Below, piece after piece: positions 37,427 to 46,771 of a DNA stretch of 53,624 nucleotides; position 1 is the first letter of the stretch, and every line of letters begins with the position of its first letter. The notes below the pieces were generated by a model, which saw only the letters and a program-made list of their open reading frames with translations, was not told the DNA's origin and ran no database searches. The stretch lies in the NCBI GenBank assembly GCA_017472685.1, contig JAFUOO010000001.1:1-53624 (forward strand), given 5' to 3'. The position numbers were made by a program, and so were the translations under genes. This DNA comes from Clostridia bacterium. Lineage in GTDB: Bacteria; Bacillota; Clostridia; UMGS1883.

Positions 37427-38158
37427 ATGATAGAAATTAAAAATCTTTGTAAATCCTACGGAGATAAAAAAGCGGTAAACTCTATTTCCTTCAACGTTCA
37501 GAAGGGCGAGATTTTGGGCCTTTTAGGTCCCAACGGTGCAGGGAAGAGTACTACCATGAACATGATAACAGGCTACATATCAATTAGCGCAGGATGCGTT
37601 CTTGTTAACGGTGTTGATGTTCTGGAAAACCCTATGGAAGCAAAGAAAATGATAGGCTATCTCCCCGAGCAGCCCCCGCTTTACAAGGAAATGACAGTGT
37701 GGGAATATCTGAGCTTTGTTTACGACTTGAAAAAGGTAAAGCTCAATATGTCCAAGAAAGAGCACATTGAAGATGTTTTAAAAACAGTTTCAATAACAGA
37801 TGTTAAGAACAGAAAAATAAAAAACCTTTCAAAGGGCTACAAGCAGAGAGTGGGTTTTGCCCAGGCTCTTATCGGCAAGCCCGAAATCCTCATACTGGAC
37901 GAGCCCACCGTAGGGCTTGACCCAAATCAGATTATGGAAATACGCGATGTTATAAGAAGCCTTAAAAACGAGCATACCATAATTTTTTCCACCCACATTC
38001 TTTCCGAGGTATGTGCGGTGTGTGACAGGGTTGTTATCATAAACGAGGGCGTTATTGCCTGTGAAAAAGCAAAGGAAGAAATACAAATCGAAGAGCTGGA
38101 GAAAATTTTCTACACTCTTAACGTAAAAGGAGGAAGCTTGAATGAAGGCGATATTTAA
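37427..38158 (+). CDS. ABC transporter ATP-binding protein, GldA-like
   Basis: This 243-residue ATPase has Walker A GPNGAGKST, a Q-loop near LPEQPPLY, signature LSKGYKQRV (in place of LSGGQ), Walker B ILILDEPTVGLDP and an H-loop in FSTHILSE. The LSKGYKQR signature is typical of the GldA/NatA class that pairs with ABC-2 permeases. GGAGGG selects the ATG at 37427 over an in-frame ATG 21 bases earlier. It overlaps the permease gene by 17 bp. With the next three genes it forms a set resembling the Bacteroidota gliding ABC complex, but clostridia do not glide by that machinery, so its job is unknown. Confidence 0.92.
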   Translation: MIEIKNLCKSYGDKKAVNSISFNVQKGEILGLLGPNGAGKSTTMNMITGYISISAGCVLVNGVDVLENPMEAKKMIGYLPEQPPLYKEMTVWEYLSFVYDLKKVKLNMSKKEHIEDVLKTVSITDVKNRKIKNLSKGYKQRVGFAQALIGKPEILILDEPTVGLDPNQIMEIRDVIRSLKNEHTIIFSTHILSEVCAVCDRVVIINEGVIACEKAKEEIQIEELEKIFYTLNVKGGSLNEGDI

Positions 38159-38840
38159 AAGAGAAATGCTTTCCTACTTTACAACCATGACAGGCTACGT
38201 GTTCATAGGCGTTTTCATGTTTCTTTCCTCGCTTTTCTTTTCCATGGAAATGTTTAAGAACCGTGTGGGGAGTGTTACGGGCATTATGCCCATGTGCATG
38301 GTTATTCTAATGCTTTTGCTGCCCATTATTACCATGAGGCTTTTTGCCGAGGAAAAGGCAGAAAAGACAGACCAGCTGCTTTTAACTGCACCCGTTAAGG
38401 TGTCGGAGATTATTCTCGGCAAATATTTTGCCGCCTTTAGTGTGTTTTTAATATCCACAGCGGCAACGTTGCCCTACGTTTTTGTGGCAGCAATTTGGGG
38501 CGATATTGCCATTGGCGAGACCTTTGCATCCTACGCAGGCTATGTGCTCTTCGGTGCACTTCTTACAGCCATTGGTCTTTTCATCTCTTGCCTTACGGAA
38601 AACCAGGTGGTAGCGGCTGTACTCACCTACGGCGTTACATTGCTTTTGTTTTTCTCCTCCTGGCTGAATACGGGTATTTGGGCAGTTGACTACATAATCC
38701 GCTTTTTCAGCATTTCCGAGTGGAACGAAAGCTTTTCAATGGGTGTTATTGCACCCTCGGGCGTTGTGTACTATCTGTCCTTTACATTTTTGTTTTTGCT
38801 TTTATCAATGCGACAGATTGAAAGTCGCAGATGGAGGTAG
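38142..38840 (+). CDS. ABC-2 type permease, GldF-like
   Basis: This 232-residue protein has six hydrophobic spans in the ABC-2 layout, with LFAEEKAEKTDQLLLTAPV (about 68-86) between spans 2 and 3, a motif characteristic of GldF/NosY-type permeases. It forms the membrane channel for the ATPase encoded just upstream. Its ATG overlaps that gene and has AAAAGGAGG before it. The stop overlaps the ribosome binding site of the next gene. Confidence 0.9.
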   Translation: MKAIFKREMLSYFTTMTGYVFIGVFMFLSSLFFSMEMFKNRVGSVTGIMPMCMVILMLLLPIITMRLFAEEKAEKTDQLLLTAPVKVSEIILGKYFAAFSVFLISTAATLPYVFVAAIWGDIAIGETFASYAGYVLFGALLTAIGLFISCLTENQVVAAVLTYGVTLLLFFSSWLNTGIWAVDYIIRFFSISEWNESFSMGVIAPSGVVYYLSFTFLFLLLSMRQIESRRWR

Positions 38841-38845
38841 GGGAC

Positions 38846-40330
38846 ATGAAAAATATTAATTTGAAAAACCTCAAATTCAGCATTAACAATACTGTTGTAG
38901 TTGTTTTTGCAATTATTATTGTGCTGCTACTTAATATTACGGTTGTGCTTATGGAAACAAAGGTCCCCAATTTTAAAGTGGACCTTACCGAAAACCGTGT
39001 CACAAAAATTGGCAACGAAACAAAGAGCGTACTTAAAAGGCTCGACGAGGGCGATGTGTGCGTGGACATTTTTTACCTTAAGGGCACCCAAGATGCCGAC
39101 AGTCAGGTAACAAGTGTCATAGAGCAGTATGATGCCTTCAGCAGCAATATAGAATACGAAATTGTAAGCTATCACTCAAACCCTGTTTTTCTCAATTCCT
39201 ACGGTATAGGCTCTGATGCAAACGTTGATGGCAGCGTGCTTGTGGCAGCAAGGGACAAGTCAAAGGCAAGGCTTATCAATGCAGCTGACATGGAGGCACT
39301 TTATCAGGGCGGCAGTGTGTTTATGCTTGAAAACCTGCTCACAAATGCCATTGGCGTTGTGTCCAGCGAAAAGCAGATGACAGTTTGCTTCACAACAGGT
39401 CACGGCGAAATTGTGGGCGAAACAAAAACTGACGAAAACGGTCAGGCAACCTCAGGCGGAATGATGCTGGTTGCATTTTTGCGAGGCGAAAACATCGGCG
39501 TATATCAGTACGATATATCCACAGGTAAAATCCCAGAGGGAATAGACCTGGTAATGATAATGTCGCCAGAGAGCGACTTTACGCAAGCAGAGATAGACAA
39601 TCTTGACGATTATCTTTCCTCTGGCGGCAATGTGGTTGTTTCACTTTCCTCGGCAACTGTACTCCCGAGGCTTGAGGGCTACCTTGAAACCTGGGGAATT
39701 ATTGCAAACAACGACATTGTGAGCGAAAACGACCCCCAGAGCCGATTTGATGAAAACGGCGTTTACTTTTATGCAACAAAAACCGACAGCAGCATTGTAA
39801 ACACTATTGCAGGCAGGGTTATTGCATCCTACGCAAGAAGCCTTACGTTCAATCCCGTTGGCGATATTGAAGGCGAGGCGCTTCTTACAAGCAGTGCAAG
39901 TGCCTACAGCATGCCTCTTGGCGCAAGCGGAATTGATACCGAAAATATAAAGGCAGGGCAGTTCAACCTTGCTTATGCTCTTGAAAAGCCCCTTAACGGA
40001 AGCTTTGAAAATACTGCAAAGCTTATTGTCACATCTACAGAGTCAATCTGGGGCATAACAAGAGACACCGTTACAAATTACGATGCCATAGTTTACAATG
40101 CACTTCTTGAAAAGAGCTTTGGTAATGCCGACTTTGTAATCAATGCACTTTCACATGCTTTCGGCGAGGACATACAGAGCATTTATGTGCCCGTTAAAAC
40201 GAGAGCGGTGTCGGTGCTTACCATGAGCCAGACCCAGGCAAATGTAATGAGCAAGCTATTGGGCTTCGTGCTTCCACTTGCCGTTATTCTGGCAGGTGCC
40301 GTAGTCTGGTTTAAGAGGAGAAACAGATAA
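38846..40330 (+). CDS. GldG-like auxiliary ABC component (ABC_transp_aux)
   Basis: This 494-residue protein has an N-terminal membrane anchor (about 15-35), a large outside domain of the GldG/ABC_transp_aux type and a C-terminal membrane span ending in basic residues (WFKRRNR). The block VDLTENRVTKIGNETKSVL after the anchor and the long beta/alpha domain with MTVCFTTGHGEI are typical of the family. It probably works with the ATPase and permease upstream. GGAGG 8 bases before the ATG at 38846 sets the start. It overlaps the next gene by 1 bp (TAATG). Confidence 0.88.
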   Translation: MKNINLKNLKFSINNTVVVVFAIIIVLLLNITVVLMETKVPNFKVDLTENRVTKIGNETKSVLKRLDEGDVCVDIFYLKGTQDADSQVTSVIEQYDAFSSNIEYEIVSYHSNPVFLNSYGIGSDANVDGSVLVAARDKSKARLINAADMEALYQGGSVFMLENLLTNAIGVVSSEKQMTVCFTTGHGEIVGETKTDENGQATSGGMMLVAFLRGENIGVYQYDISTGKIPEGIDLVMIMSPESDFTQAEIDNLDDYLSSGGNVVVSLSSATVLPRLEGYLETWGIIANNDIVSENDPQSRFDENGVYFYATKTDSSIVNTIAGRVIASYARSLTFNPVGDIEGEALLTSSASAYSMPLGASGIDTENIKAGQFNLAYALEKPLNGSFENTAKLIVTSTESIWGITRDTVTNYDAIVYNALLEKSFGNADFVINALSHAFGEDIQSIYVPVKTRAVSVLTMSQTQANVMSKLLGFVLPLAVILAGAVVWFKRRNR

Positions 40331-41571
40331 TGAGCGTTAAAGGAATAATTATAAAAATAGTTCTTGGGCTTCTGGCGGTGGCAATTCTTGCGGGAAGCAT
40401 TTACCAGCTTTTAAAGCCTGCCGACGATGGCGGAAGCGATGCAATAATTGTATACTCCGCTGACAGTGAAGCTGTAGAAAAGGTTTCCGTTAAGGGCGAG
40501 GAGGAATTCACCCTCATAAAGAAGGGCGACGAATGGGTTATGGAAGGCGTTGAGGGCGTTAAGGTTGACAAAACCTTTGCCGACACCTTGGTAAAAAGCC
40601 TTTGCAACATTCAATCGCCCATGAAGGCAGAGGGGGGCATGAGCCTTGCTGATTACGGCCTTGAGGATGCTGCCGTTACAGCCACCCTTGACTTCGGCTC
40701 AAAGACAAAAACCATCTCCATAGGCAACGAAAGCGGTGAGTACCGCTATCTGAAAATGGAGGGCGATTGGGATGTTTACATTGTGTCGCAGCCGGATTTA
40801 TACATGGTGTTTTTAGAAAAAATAAAGTATCTTGACAATACCGTGCTGCAGATGTATGCAGACAAGGTCAAGACATTAGAGTATAAGGACATTGTTCTTG
40901 AAAAAACAGAGGACGGCTGGCTTGAAAAGGCACCCTATAATGCTTCGGCGGATGCAGACAGGGTCAAGAGCATTCTTGATGAAATGAGCGATATATCGGC
41001 GCTTGAAATTGTGCCCAGGGACGAAGCAGAATTAGAGGATGCAACAGCTGTTACAGTTACCCTCAACGACGGAGAAAAGCTTGCATTTGAGGTCTCCGGC
41101 AGTTTCCTGAGCTACGAAAATACAGATTATATGTATCGCGTTGCAGAAAATGAAACAGCTTTTCTCAACATAACAGGCTTTGACCTTGTCGGTAAATATG
41201 TTGCACCCATTGCCATAAACGAGGTAAGCAGTATCTCTTTTGTGTCAAACGAGGGTATAATCGAATTTAAGCTCGAAGCGCCCGACAGCGAAGCTCCCGT
41301 TTTCTATAAGAACGATACAGAAGTTTCAAACGAAGCCTTCCGCGGCTTCTACCAGACACTGATGGGGCTTATGTTCACAAAGGAGGGCTCTGTTGAGGGC
41401 ATGGTTGAATATTCAATAACCTTCACAAAGACAGATAACAGCACATACGCTGTGCAGTTTTTGCCCATAAGCGAAAGCGAATACGCTGTGGACATTAACG
41501 GCACAAAGGGCTTTGTTGTTAATAAAAAGAGCGTAACCGACATTTTCGAAGCGGCAAAAAACCTTAAATAA
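40330..41571 (+). CDS. DUF4340 domain protein of the Gld-like ABC system
   Basis: This 413-residue protein has one N-terminal membrane span (about 7-27), and the rest, likely outside, is built of repeated beta-rich modules (EKVSVKGEEEFTLIKKGDEW and the later LEYKDIVLEKTEDGW). That is the DUF4340 pattern. DUF4340 genes regularly follow GldG-like genes in clostridia, cyanobacteria and spirochaetes. The function is not known. It overlaps the previous stop by 1 bp and ends at a strong terminator, so the four genes form a closed operon. Confidence 0.88.
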   Translation: MSVKGIIIKIVLGLLAVAILAGSIYQLLKPADDGGSDAIIVYSADSEAVEKVSVKGEEEFTLIKKGDEWVMEGVEGVKVDKTFADTLVKSLCNIQSPMKAEGGMSLADYGLEDAAVTATLDFGSKTKTISIGNESGEYRYLKMEGDWDVYIVSQPDLYMVFLEKIKYLDNTVLQMYADKVKTLEYKDIVLEKTEDGWLEKAPYNASADADRVKSILDEMSDISALEIVPRDEAELEDATAVTVTLNDGEKLAFEVSGSFLSYENTDYMYRVAENETAFLNITGFDLVGKYVAPIAINEVSSISFVSNEGIIEFKLEAPDSEAPVFYKNDTEVSNEAFRGFYQTLMGLMFTKEGSVEGMVEYSITFTKTDNSTYAVQFLPISESEYAVDINGTKGFVVNKKSVTDIFEAAKNLK

Positions 41572-41575
41572 CCTG

Positions 41576-41607
41576 AAAAGAAGCTGTATAACATACAGCT
41601 TCTTTTT
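41576..41607 (+). terminator. Terminator of the Gld-like operon
   Basis: AAAAGAAGCTGTA (41576-41588) pairs with TACAGCTTCTTTT (41594-41606) around a 5-base loop and ends in five T. The promoter of the next gene begins 2 bases later. Confidence 0.9.
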
Positions 41608-41608
41608 G

Positions 41609-41637
41609 TTGACAAAATATCCGAAAAATATTAATAT
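41609..41637 (+). promoter_or_regulatory. Sigma-A promoter of the MBOAT operon
   Basis: TTGACA (41609-41614) and TAATAT (41632-41637) are 17 bp apart, directly after the terminator U-tract. Confidence 0.82.
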
Positions 41638-41673
41638 ATACTTGAGGTATTATGTTGTTTGCGGAGGACAGTT

Positions 41674-43146
41674 ATGCTTTTTAATTCATTGCAATTTTTA
41701 ATATTTTTCCCGGTGGTAACACTGTTCTATTTCGTGTTGCCCCACAAGGTAAGGTATCTGTGGCTTCTTATGGCAAGCTATTTCTTTTACATGTGCTGGA
41801 ATCCCAAGTATGCGCTTCTTATGGCGTTCTCAACTGTAAGCACATATATAGCAGGTCTCTTTATTGCAAAGTGCAAATCAGTGACAGGCAAAAAAGTGTG
41901 GGTGGGGCTCAGCTTTACCGTAAACATTGCCATACTGTTTTTCTTCAAGTATTTCGACTTTGCAATAAACAACATAAACGCATGTCTTTCGGCATGGGGG
42001 TTGGAGCTTATAAACCCTGCTTTCGATGTAATACTGCCCGTAGGCATATCCTTCTACACCTTCCAGGCGTTAGGCTACACAGTTGATGTGTACAGAAAGG
42101 ACATTGACCCCGAGAAAAACCTTTTACGATATGCTCTTTTCGTGTCGTTCTTCCCTCAGCTTGTGGCAGGACCCATTGAGCGAAGCGGCAATCTTATCAC
42201 CCAGCTCCGTGAGCGCCACTACTTTAAAACCGAAAATGTTGCAAACGGTCTTATGCTCATGCTCTGGGGCTTCTTTGAAAAGCTTGTAATTGCCGACAGA
42301 GCGGCATATGTTGTGGATACAGTTTACAACAATTACGCAAACTATACAGGCTTTGCAATACTTATTGCAACAATCCTTTTTGCATTCCAGATATACTGTG
42401 ACTTTGCAAGCTATTCCGACATTGCCCGCGGTGCGGCGCTTGTCATGGGCTTTGACCTCATGAAAAACTTTGAAACGCCCTATTTCTCCCAGAGCGTGGG
42501 TGAATTCTGGCGAAGATGGCACATTTCCCTCTCAAGCTGGTTCCGTGATTATCTCTACATTCCTCTTGGCGGTAACCGCAAGGGCAGACTGAGAAAATAT
42601 TTCAACCTTATGGTGGTATTTATCTTAAGCGGTCTCTGGCACGGTGCAAGCTGGAGCTTTGTTATATGGGGCGGCTTGAATGGTCTTTATCAGATAATAG
42701 GCGACATGACAAAAAAGCTCAGGCTTAAGGGTTCATCCATTCTTGGTGTAAACCGCGGCAACTTCAGCGGCAAGCTCAGTAAGGCTCTGGTGACCTTTGC
42801 ACTTATTGACTTTTCGTGGATTTTCTTCCGCGCAAATTCCCTGCACGATGCAGTTCGTATTGTGAGACATCTTTTCTGCGAATTCAATCCGTGGATTTTT
42901 ACGGACGGAACGCTCTTCAGCCTTGGCTTAGACAGGGCGGACATGTTCGTGCTCTTTTTGTCACTTCTGGTGCTCCTTGTTGTAAGCTCCCTTAAGTACG
43001 CAGGGGTAAATATCCGCCAAAAGCTTTCCGAACAGGGCTTGTGGTTCCGTTTTGCCATATATTTTGCAGGCATTTTTGCAGTTCTTATTCTGGGTGTATA
43101 CGGACCCGAGTACGATGCAAGCCAGTTTATATATTTCCAGTTCTGA
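41674..43146 (+). CDS. MBOAT family O-acyltransferase, AlgI-like
   Basis: This 490-residue membrane protein has about 11 hydrophobic spans and the AlgI-type MBOAT motifs. These are PVGISFYTFQALGYTVDVYR, then QSVGEFWRRWHISLSSWFRDYLY (split here only for description) and the active-site His in LSGLWHGASWSFVIWG. AlgI/DltB-type enzymes move acyl groups across the membrane onto surface polymers. GGAGG at 41663-41667 selects the ATG at 41674. The SGNH-type protein that follows is the usual partner that completes the transfer. The target polymer is unknown. Confidence 0.94.
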   Translation: MLFNSLQFLIFFPVVTLFYFVLPHKVRYLWLLMASYFFYMCWNPKYALLMAFSTVSTYIAGLFIAKCKSVTGKKVWVGLSFTVNIAILFFFKYFDFAINNINACLSAWGLELINPAFDVILPVGISFYTFQALGYTVDVYRKDIDPEKNLLRYALFVSFFPQLVAGPIERSGNLITQLRERHYFKTENVANGLMLMLWGFFEKLVIADRAAYVVDTVYNNYANYTGFAILIATILFAFQIYCDFASYSDIARGAALVMGFDLMKNFETPYFSQSVGEFWRRWHISLSSWFRDYLYIPLGGNRKGRLRKYFNLMVVFILSGLWHGASWSFVIWGGLNGLYQIIGDMTKKLRLKGSSILGVNRGNFSGKLSKALVTFALIDFSWIFFRANSLHDAVRIVRHLFCEFNPWIFTDGTLFSLGLDRADMFVLFLSLLVLLVVSSLKYAGVNIRQKLSEQGLWFRFAIYFAGIFAVLILGVYGPEYDASQFIYFQF

Positions 43147-43162
43147 GATATGGGGTTAATAT

Positions 43163-44113
43163 ATGAAAATGAAATTGTCAGACAATTTAAAGAAAATAGC
43201 AAAGGCTGTGCTTTTTATAGCGCTGTTTCTTGTGCTGTACACGGGAAGCCGTGACGTGTTGCGCAACAAGAGCGAGTCTGAGGCATTGGGTAAAATATTT
43301 ACAATGCCCGACGAAACCTATTCCGTTGTGCTTGCAGGCCCGAGCCACATTCAGTACGGTGTACATCCGTCAGTTTTAAAAAGTGAATATAACATTTCTG
43401 CCTGCAACACGGCAACTGCCGCCCAGAGCATGCCCACAACCTATTATGTTGTCAAGGAAATGATTGAAAGACACACACCCGAAATTGTTGCTGTTGATTT
43501 GTTCTGCATGTTTTATCCCGATGTGTATTTTACACCTACACGCTTTCATCAGGCGATAGACAACTTCCCCCTGAATAAAAACAAGGTAGAAGCAATAATG
43601 GACCTTGCAGGCGAGGACAAAAGCGAGTTTTTCCTTAACTATATGCTCTATCACGGCAGGTGGAAAAGCCTTACAAAAACAGATTATACAGTAACAAAGG
43701 AATACAACGAAACACAGCAGGTTTTGTATGTTACAACCCCCTTTGAGAACGATTTTGTTCCTTTGGACAAATCAATTAAGGGCGAGGTGCCAGCCGTTCC
43801 GCTGGAATATCTTGAAAAAATAGTTGAATTATGCAAGGAAACCGACACAGAGCTTATCCTGACGGTTATTCCTTACCGTGCTGATGTTGATAACAACGAT
43901 GTAACAGGCGCATATCAGCAGAGTGTTTATAACACCATTGAAGAATATGCCGCTACATGGGGCGTAGAGTATATAAACCTTTTATATAACCTCGACGACA
44001 TGGGCTTCGACTTTCAGACCGACATGGCAGAGTTCAGCCATCTTAACGAGTCGGGCAGCATGAAGGTCAGCAGATATTTCGGAAAAATATTGAAGGACAG
44101 ATTGGAAAATTAA
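43163..44113 (+). CDS. SGNH-type acyl transfer partner of the MBOAT protein
   Basis: This 316-residue protein has an N-terminal membrane span (about 11-27) with the rest probably outside. It has SGNH-hydrolase character: the nucleophile block VVLAGPSHIQYG with S61, and a C-terminal EFSHLNESG block with E290 and H293 where the family has its Asp/His pair. It resembles the AlgJ/AlgX/DltD class that works with MBOAT acyltransferases, though overall similarity looks loose. It starts 17 bases after the MBOAT gene, so the pair is one transcript. Confidence 0.78.
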   Translation: MKMKLSDNLKKIAKAVLFIALFLVLYTGSRDVLRNKSESEALGKIFTMPDETYSVVLAGPSHIQYGVHPSVLKSEYNISACNTATAAQSMPTTYYVVKEMIERHTPEIVAVDLFCMFYPDVYFTPTRFHQAIDNFPLNKNKVEAIMDLAGEDKSEFFLNYMLYHGRWKSLTKTDYTVTKEYNETQQVLYVTTPFENDFVPLDKSIKGEVPAVPLEYLEKIVELCKETDTELILTVIPYRADVDNNDVTGAYQQSVYNTIEEYAATWGVEYINLLYNLDDMGFDFQTDMAEFSHLNESGSMKVSRYFGKILKDRLEN

Positions 44114-44114
44114 A

Positions 44115-45419
44115 ATGAAGAAAAATGAAATCAAAACAGTCTTCGAAGGCTCTATCGCCGAGGAAATCGGGCTCGAGGCAGGAGATGCGATTTTAAAAAT
44201 CAATAATACCGAAGTGCGCGACATTCTCGACTACCGCTTTCTCATGAGCGACGAGGAAATCCTTTTAACTGTGCAGACAAAGCAGGGCGAGGTTGTTGAT
44301 GTTGAAATTGAAAAGGAAGTTTACGAGGATTTAGGCGTGGAATTTGCATCGGGGCTCATTGACGGGGCAAAAAGCTGTGCCAACCGTTGTGTTTTCTGTT
44401 TCATTGACCAGCTTCCGCCCGGAATGCGCGAAACCTTGTACTTCAAGGACGACGATACCCGTCTTTCCTTCTTTCAGGGCAATTACGTAACTCTCACAAA
44501 TGTGCCCGAAAGGGAAATTGACCGCTTTATAGCTATGCGTGTAAGTCCCATCAATGTTTCCGTGCATACCACAAACCCCAGCCTAAGATGCGAAATGCTA
44601 AAAAATAAAAATGCGGGCAATATAATGGAAAGGCTTAAAAAGCTTTCCGACAACGGCATTCTTTTAAATGCGCAGATTGTACTTTGCCCCACTCTTAACG
44701 ACGGGGAAGAGCTTGAAAGAACTCTTTCCGACCTGCTTAGTTTAGGGCATATAAGAAGTGTGAGCATTGTGCCCATAGGCAAAACAAAGTACCGCGAAGG
44801 CTTGTGCGAAATTCCCTCCGTTGACAAGGCAAAGGCAATAGAGGTGCTTGAAATTGTAGAAAAATGGCAGAAAAAAGCGCTTAAGGAAGCAGGTACAAGG
44901 CTTTTCTTTGCCTCGGACGAGTTTTATCTTAAGGCAGAAAGGGAAATCCCGCCTTCCGAGGAGTATGAGCATTTTCCCCAGATTGAAAACGGGGTAGGGC
45001 TCATTGCCAGCATGAGAGAAGAATTCTATAACGCATTGGAAGAAGGCTACAAGCTGGAAAAGAAGCGTCATGTGAGCGTGGCTACAGGCGTTTCGGCTTA
45101 TAATTTTATTAAATCTATTGCAAAAGAGGCGGAAAAAAGGTATAATAACTTAGAAGTGGATGTGTATGAAATCGTCAACGATTTCTTCGGAGAAGAAATT
45201 ACCGTGGCAGGGCTTTTGTGCGGCAAAGACATTGTTCGTCAGCTCAAAGGAAAACGCCTTGGCGAGACTTTGCTTATTTCAAAAAGCATGCTTCGTGATT
45301 CTACCGATGTTCTGCTTGATAATATAACTGTTAATGAAATGGAAAAAGAGCTTGGCGTGAGAGTGAAGGCTATTGAAAACGACGGCTATGAATTTCTGGA
45401 AGCTCTTTTAGAAAATTAG
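44115..45419 (+). CDS. DUF512 family radical SAM-like protein with N-terminal PDZ domain
   Basis: This 434-residue cytosolic protein starts with a PDZ-like domain (about 5-65, IAEEIGLEAGDAILKINN). The iron-sulfur motif C88-x3-C92-x2-C95 follows in CANRCVFCFIDQLPPG, then a barrel and a C-terminal DUF512 domain (about 290-434). Family function is unknown. The gene is widely conserved immediately upstream of der in clostridia, as here. It starts 2 bases after the SGNH gene stop, and its stop overlaps the der ribosome binding site. Confidence 0.92.
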   Translation: MKKNEIKTVFEGSIAEEIGLEAGDAILKINNTEVRDILDYRFLMSDEEILLTVQTKQGEVVDVEIEKEVYEDLGVEFASGLIDGAKSCANRCVFCFIDQLPPGMRETLYFKDDDTRLSFFQGNYVTLTNVPEREIDRFIAMRVSPINVSVHTTNPSLRCEMLKNKNAGNIMERLKKLSDNGILLNAQIVLCPTLNDGEELERTLSDLLSLGHIRSVSIVPIGKTKYREGLCEIPSVDKAKAIEVLEIVEKWQKKALKEAGTRLFFASDEFYLKAEREIPPSEEYEHFPQIENGVGLIASMREEFYNALEEGYKLEKKRHVSVATGVSAYNFIKSIAKEAEKRYNNLEVDVYEIVNDFFGEEITVAGLLCGKDIVRQLKGKRLGETLLISKSMLRDSTDVLLDNITVNEMEKELGVRVKAIENDGYEFLEALLEN

Positions 45420-45430
45420 GAGGTGGTAGT

Positions 45431-46756
45431 GTGGCAAAACCTATAATTGCAATTGTCGGCAGACCAAATGTCGGCAAATCCACACTTTTCAATAAAATAG
45501 CAGGGAAGAGAATTTCCATTGTTGAAGACACTCCCGGTATCACACGCGACCGAGTTTATGCCGACGCGGAATGGTGCGGACGAGAGTTCACCATGATTGA
45601 TACGGGCGGTATTGAGCCCTATTCAAAGGACATTATTCTTTCCCAGATGAGGCGTCAGGCAAACCTTGCCATTGAAATGGCAGACGTTATCATTTTCATG
45701 GTTAACGTAAAGGACGGCATGACAGCAGCCGACCAGGAGGTTGCCACAATGCTCCAGAAGTCCAGTAAGCCCATTGTACTTGTGTGCAACAAGGTGGATG
45801 CACCCGGTGAGCCGCCAATGGAGCTTTATGAGTTCTACAACTTGGGTCTCGACGAGCCTATGGCTGTTTCCTCGGTGCACGGCAGAGGCGTGGGCGATAT
45901 CTTAGACAAGTGCCTTGAATACTTCCCGCCCGAAAGTGAATGCGAGGAAGAGGACGACACCATAAAGGTTGCCGTTGTTGGTAAGCCCAACGCAGGCAAG
46001 AGCAGTCTTATCAACCGTCTTTTAGGCGAGGACAGGGTTATCGTTTCCAGTATTGCAGGCACAACGCGTGATGCGATTGACACACACCTTGAAAAGAACG
46101 GCAAAAAGTACACCTTTATTGACACCGCAGGTATGCGTAAAAAGAACAAGGTGGACGACATTGTTGAACGCTATAGCGTTATCCGTTCACTTAACGCCGT
46201 TGAGCGCTGTGATGTGTGCGTTGTTATGATTGACGGCGTTGAAGGTATAAGCGAGCAGGATGCAAAAATTGCAGGCTATGCTCATGAACAGGGCAAGGCT
46301 ACTGTAATTGTTGTAAATAAATGGGATGCCGTTGAAAAGGACGACAAAACCATGGAGGCAATGCGTACAAAGGTTTATGAAACCTTGGGCTTTATGCAAT
46401 ATGCTCCCGTTGTGTTCATTTCGGCGCTTACAGGTCAGAGGGTTGAAAACCTTTTTGCAAATATCGACTATGTTGCCGACCAGAATGCAATGAGGCTCCA
46501 GACAGGTGCACTTAACGATGTATTGACAGATGCAGTTGCACGTGTTCAGCCTCCCAGCGACAAGGGCAAGAGGCTCAAGCTTTTCTACATCACTCAGGCA
46601 TCAACAAAGCCCCCTATGTTCGTTATTTTTGTTAACGACGCAGAGCTAGCACACTTCTCGTATATAAGATATATCGAAAACCAGATCAGAAGTGCTTTCG
46701 GTCTTACAGGCACCCCTGTGAGATTTATTATAAGAGAAAGAAAATCAGACAAATAA
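45431..46756 (+). CDS. der: Ribosome biogenesis GTPase Der (EngA)
   Basis: This 441-residue protein carries two tandem GTPase domains and a C-terminal KH-like domain, and acts in 50S subunit assembly. G1 motifs are GRPNVGKST and GKPNAGKSS, G3 motifs DTGG and DTAG, G4 motifs NKVD and NKWD. The start is GTG at 45431, with AGGAGG at 45419-45424. Length and order are standard. It is followed 16 bases later by plsY. Confidence 0.98.
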   Translation: MAKPIIAIVGRPNVGKSTLFNKIAGKRISIVEDTPGITRDRVYADAEWCGREFTMIDTGGIEPYSKDIILSQMRRQANLAIEMADVIIFMVNVKDGMTAADQEVATMLQKSSKPIVLVCNKVDAPGEPPMELYEFYNLGLDEPMAVSSVHGRGVGDILDKCLEYFPPESECEEEDDTIKVAVVGKPNAGKSSLINRLLGEDRVIVSSIAGTTRDAIDTHLEKNGKKYTFIDTAGMRKKNKVDDIVERYSVIRSLNAVERCDVCVVMIDGVEGISEQDAKIAGYAHEQGKATVIVVNKWDAVEKDDKTMEAMRTKVYETLGFMQYAPVVFISALTGQRVENLFANIDYVADQNAMRLQTGALNDVLTDAVARVQPPSDKGKRLKLFYITQASTKPPMFVIFVNDAELAHFSYIRYIENQIRSAFGLTGTPVRFIIRERKSDK

Positions 46757-46771
46757 AAGGAGAGAAAAATT

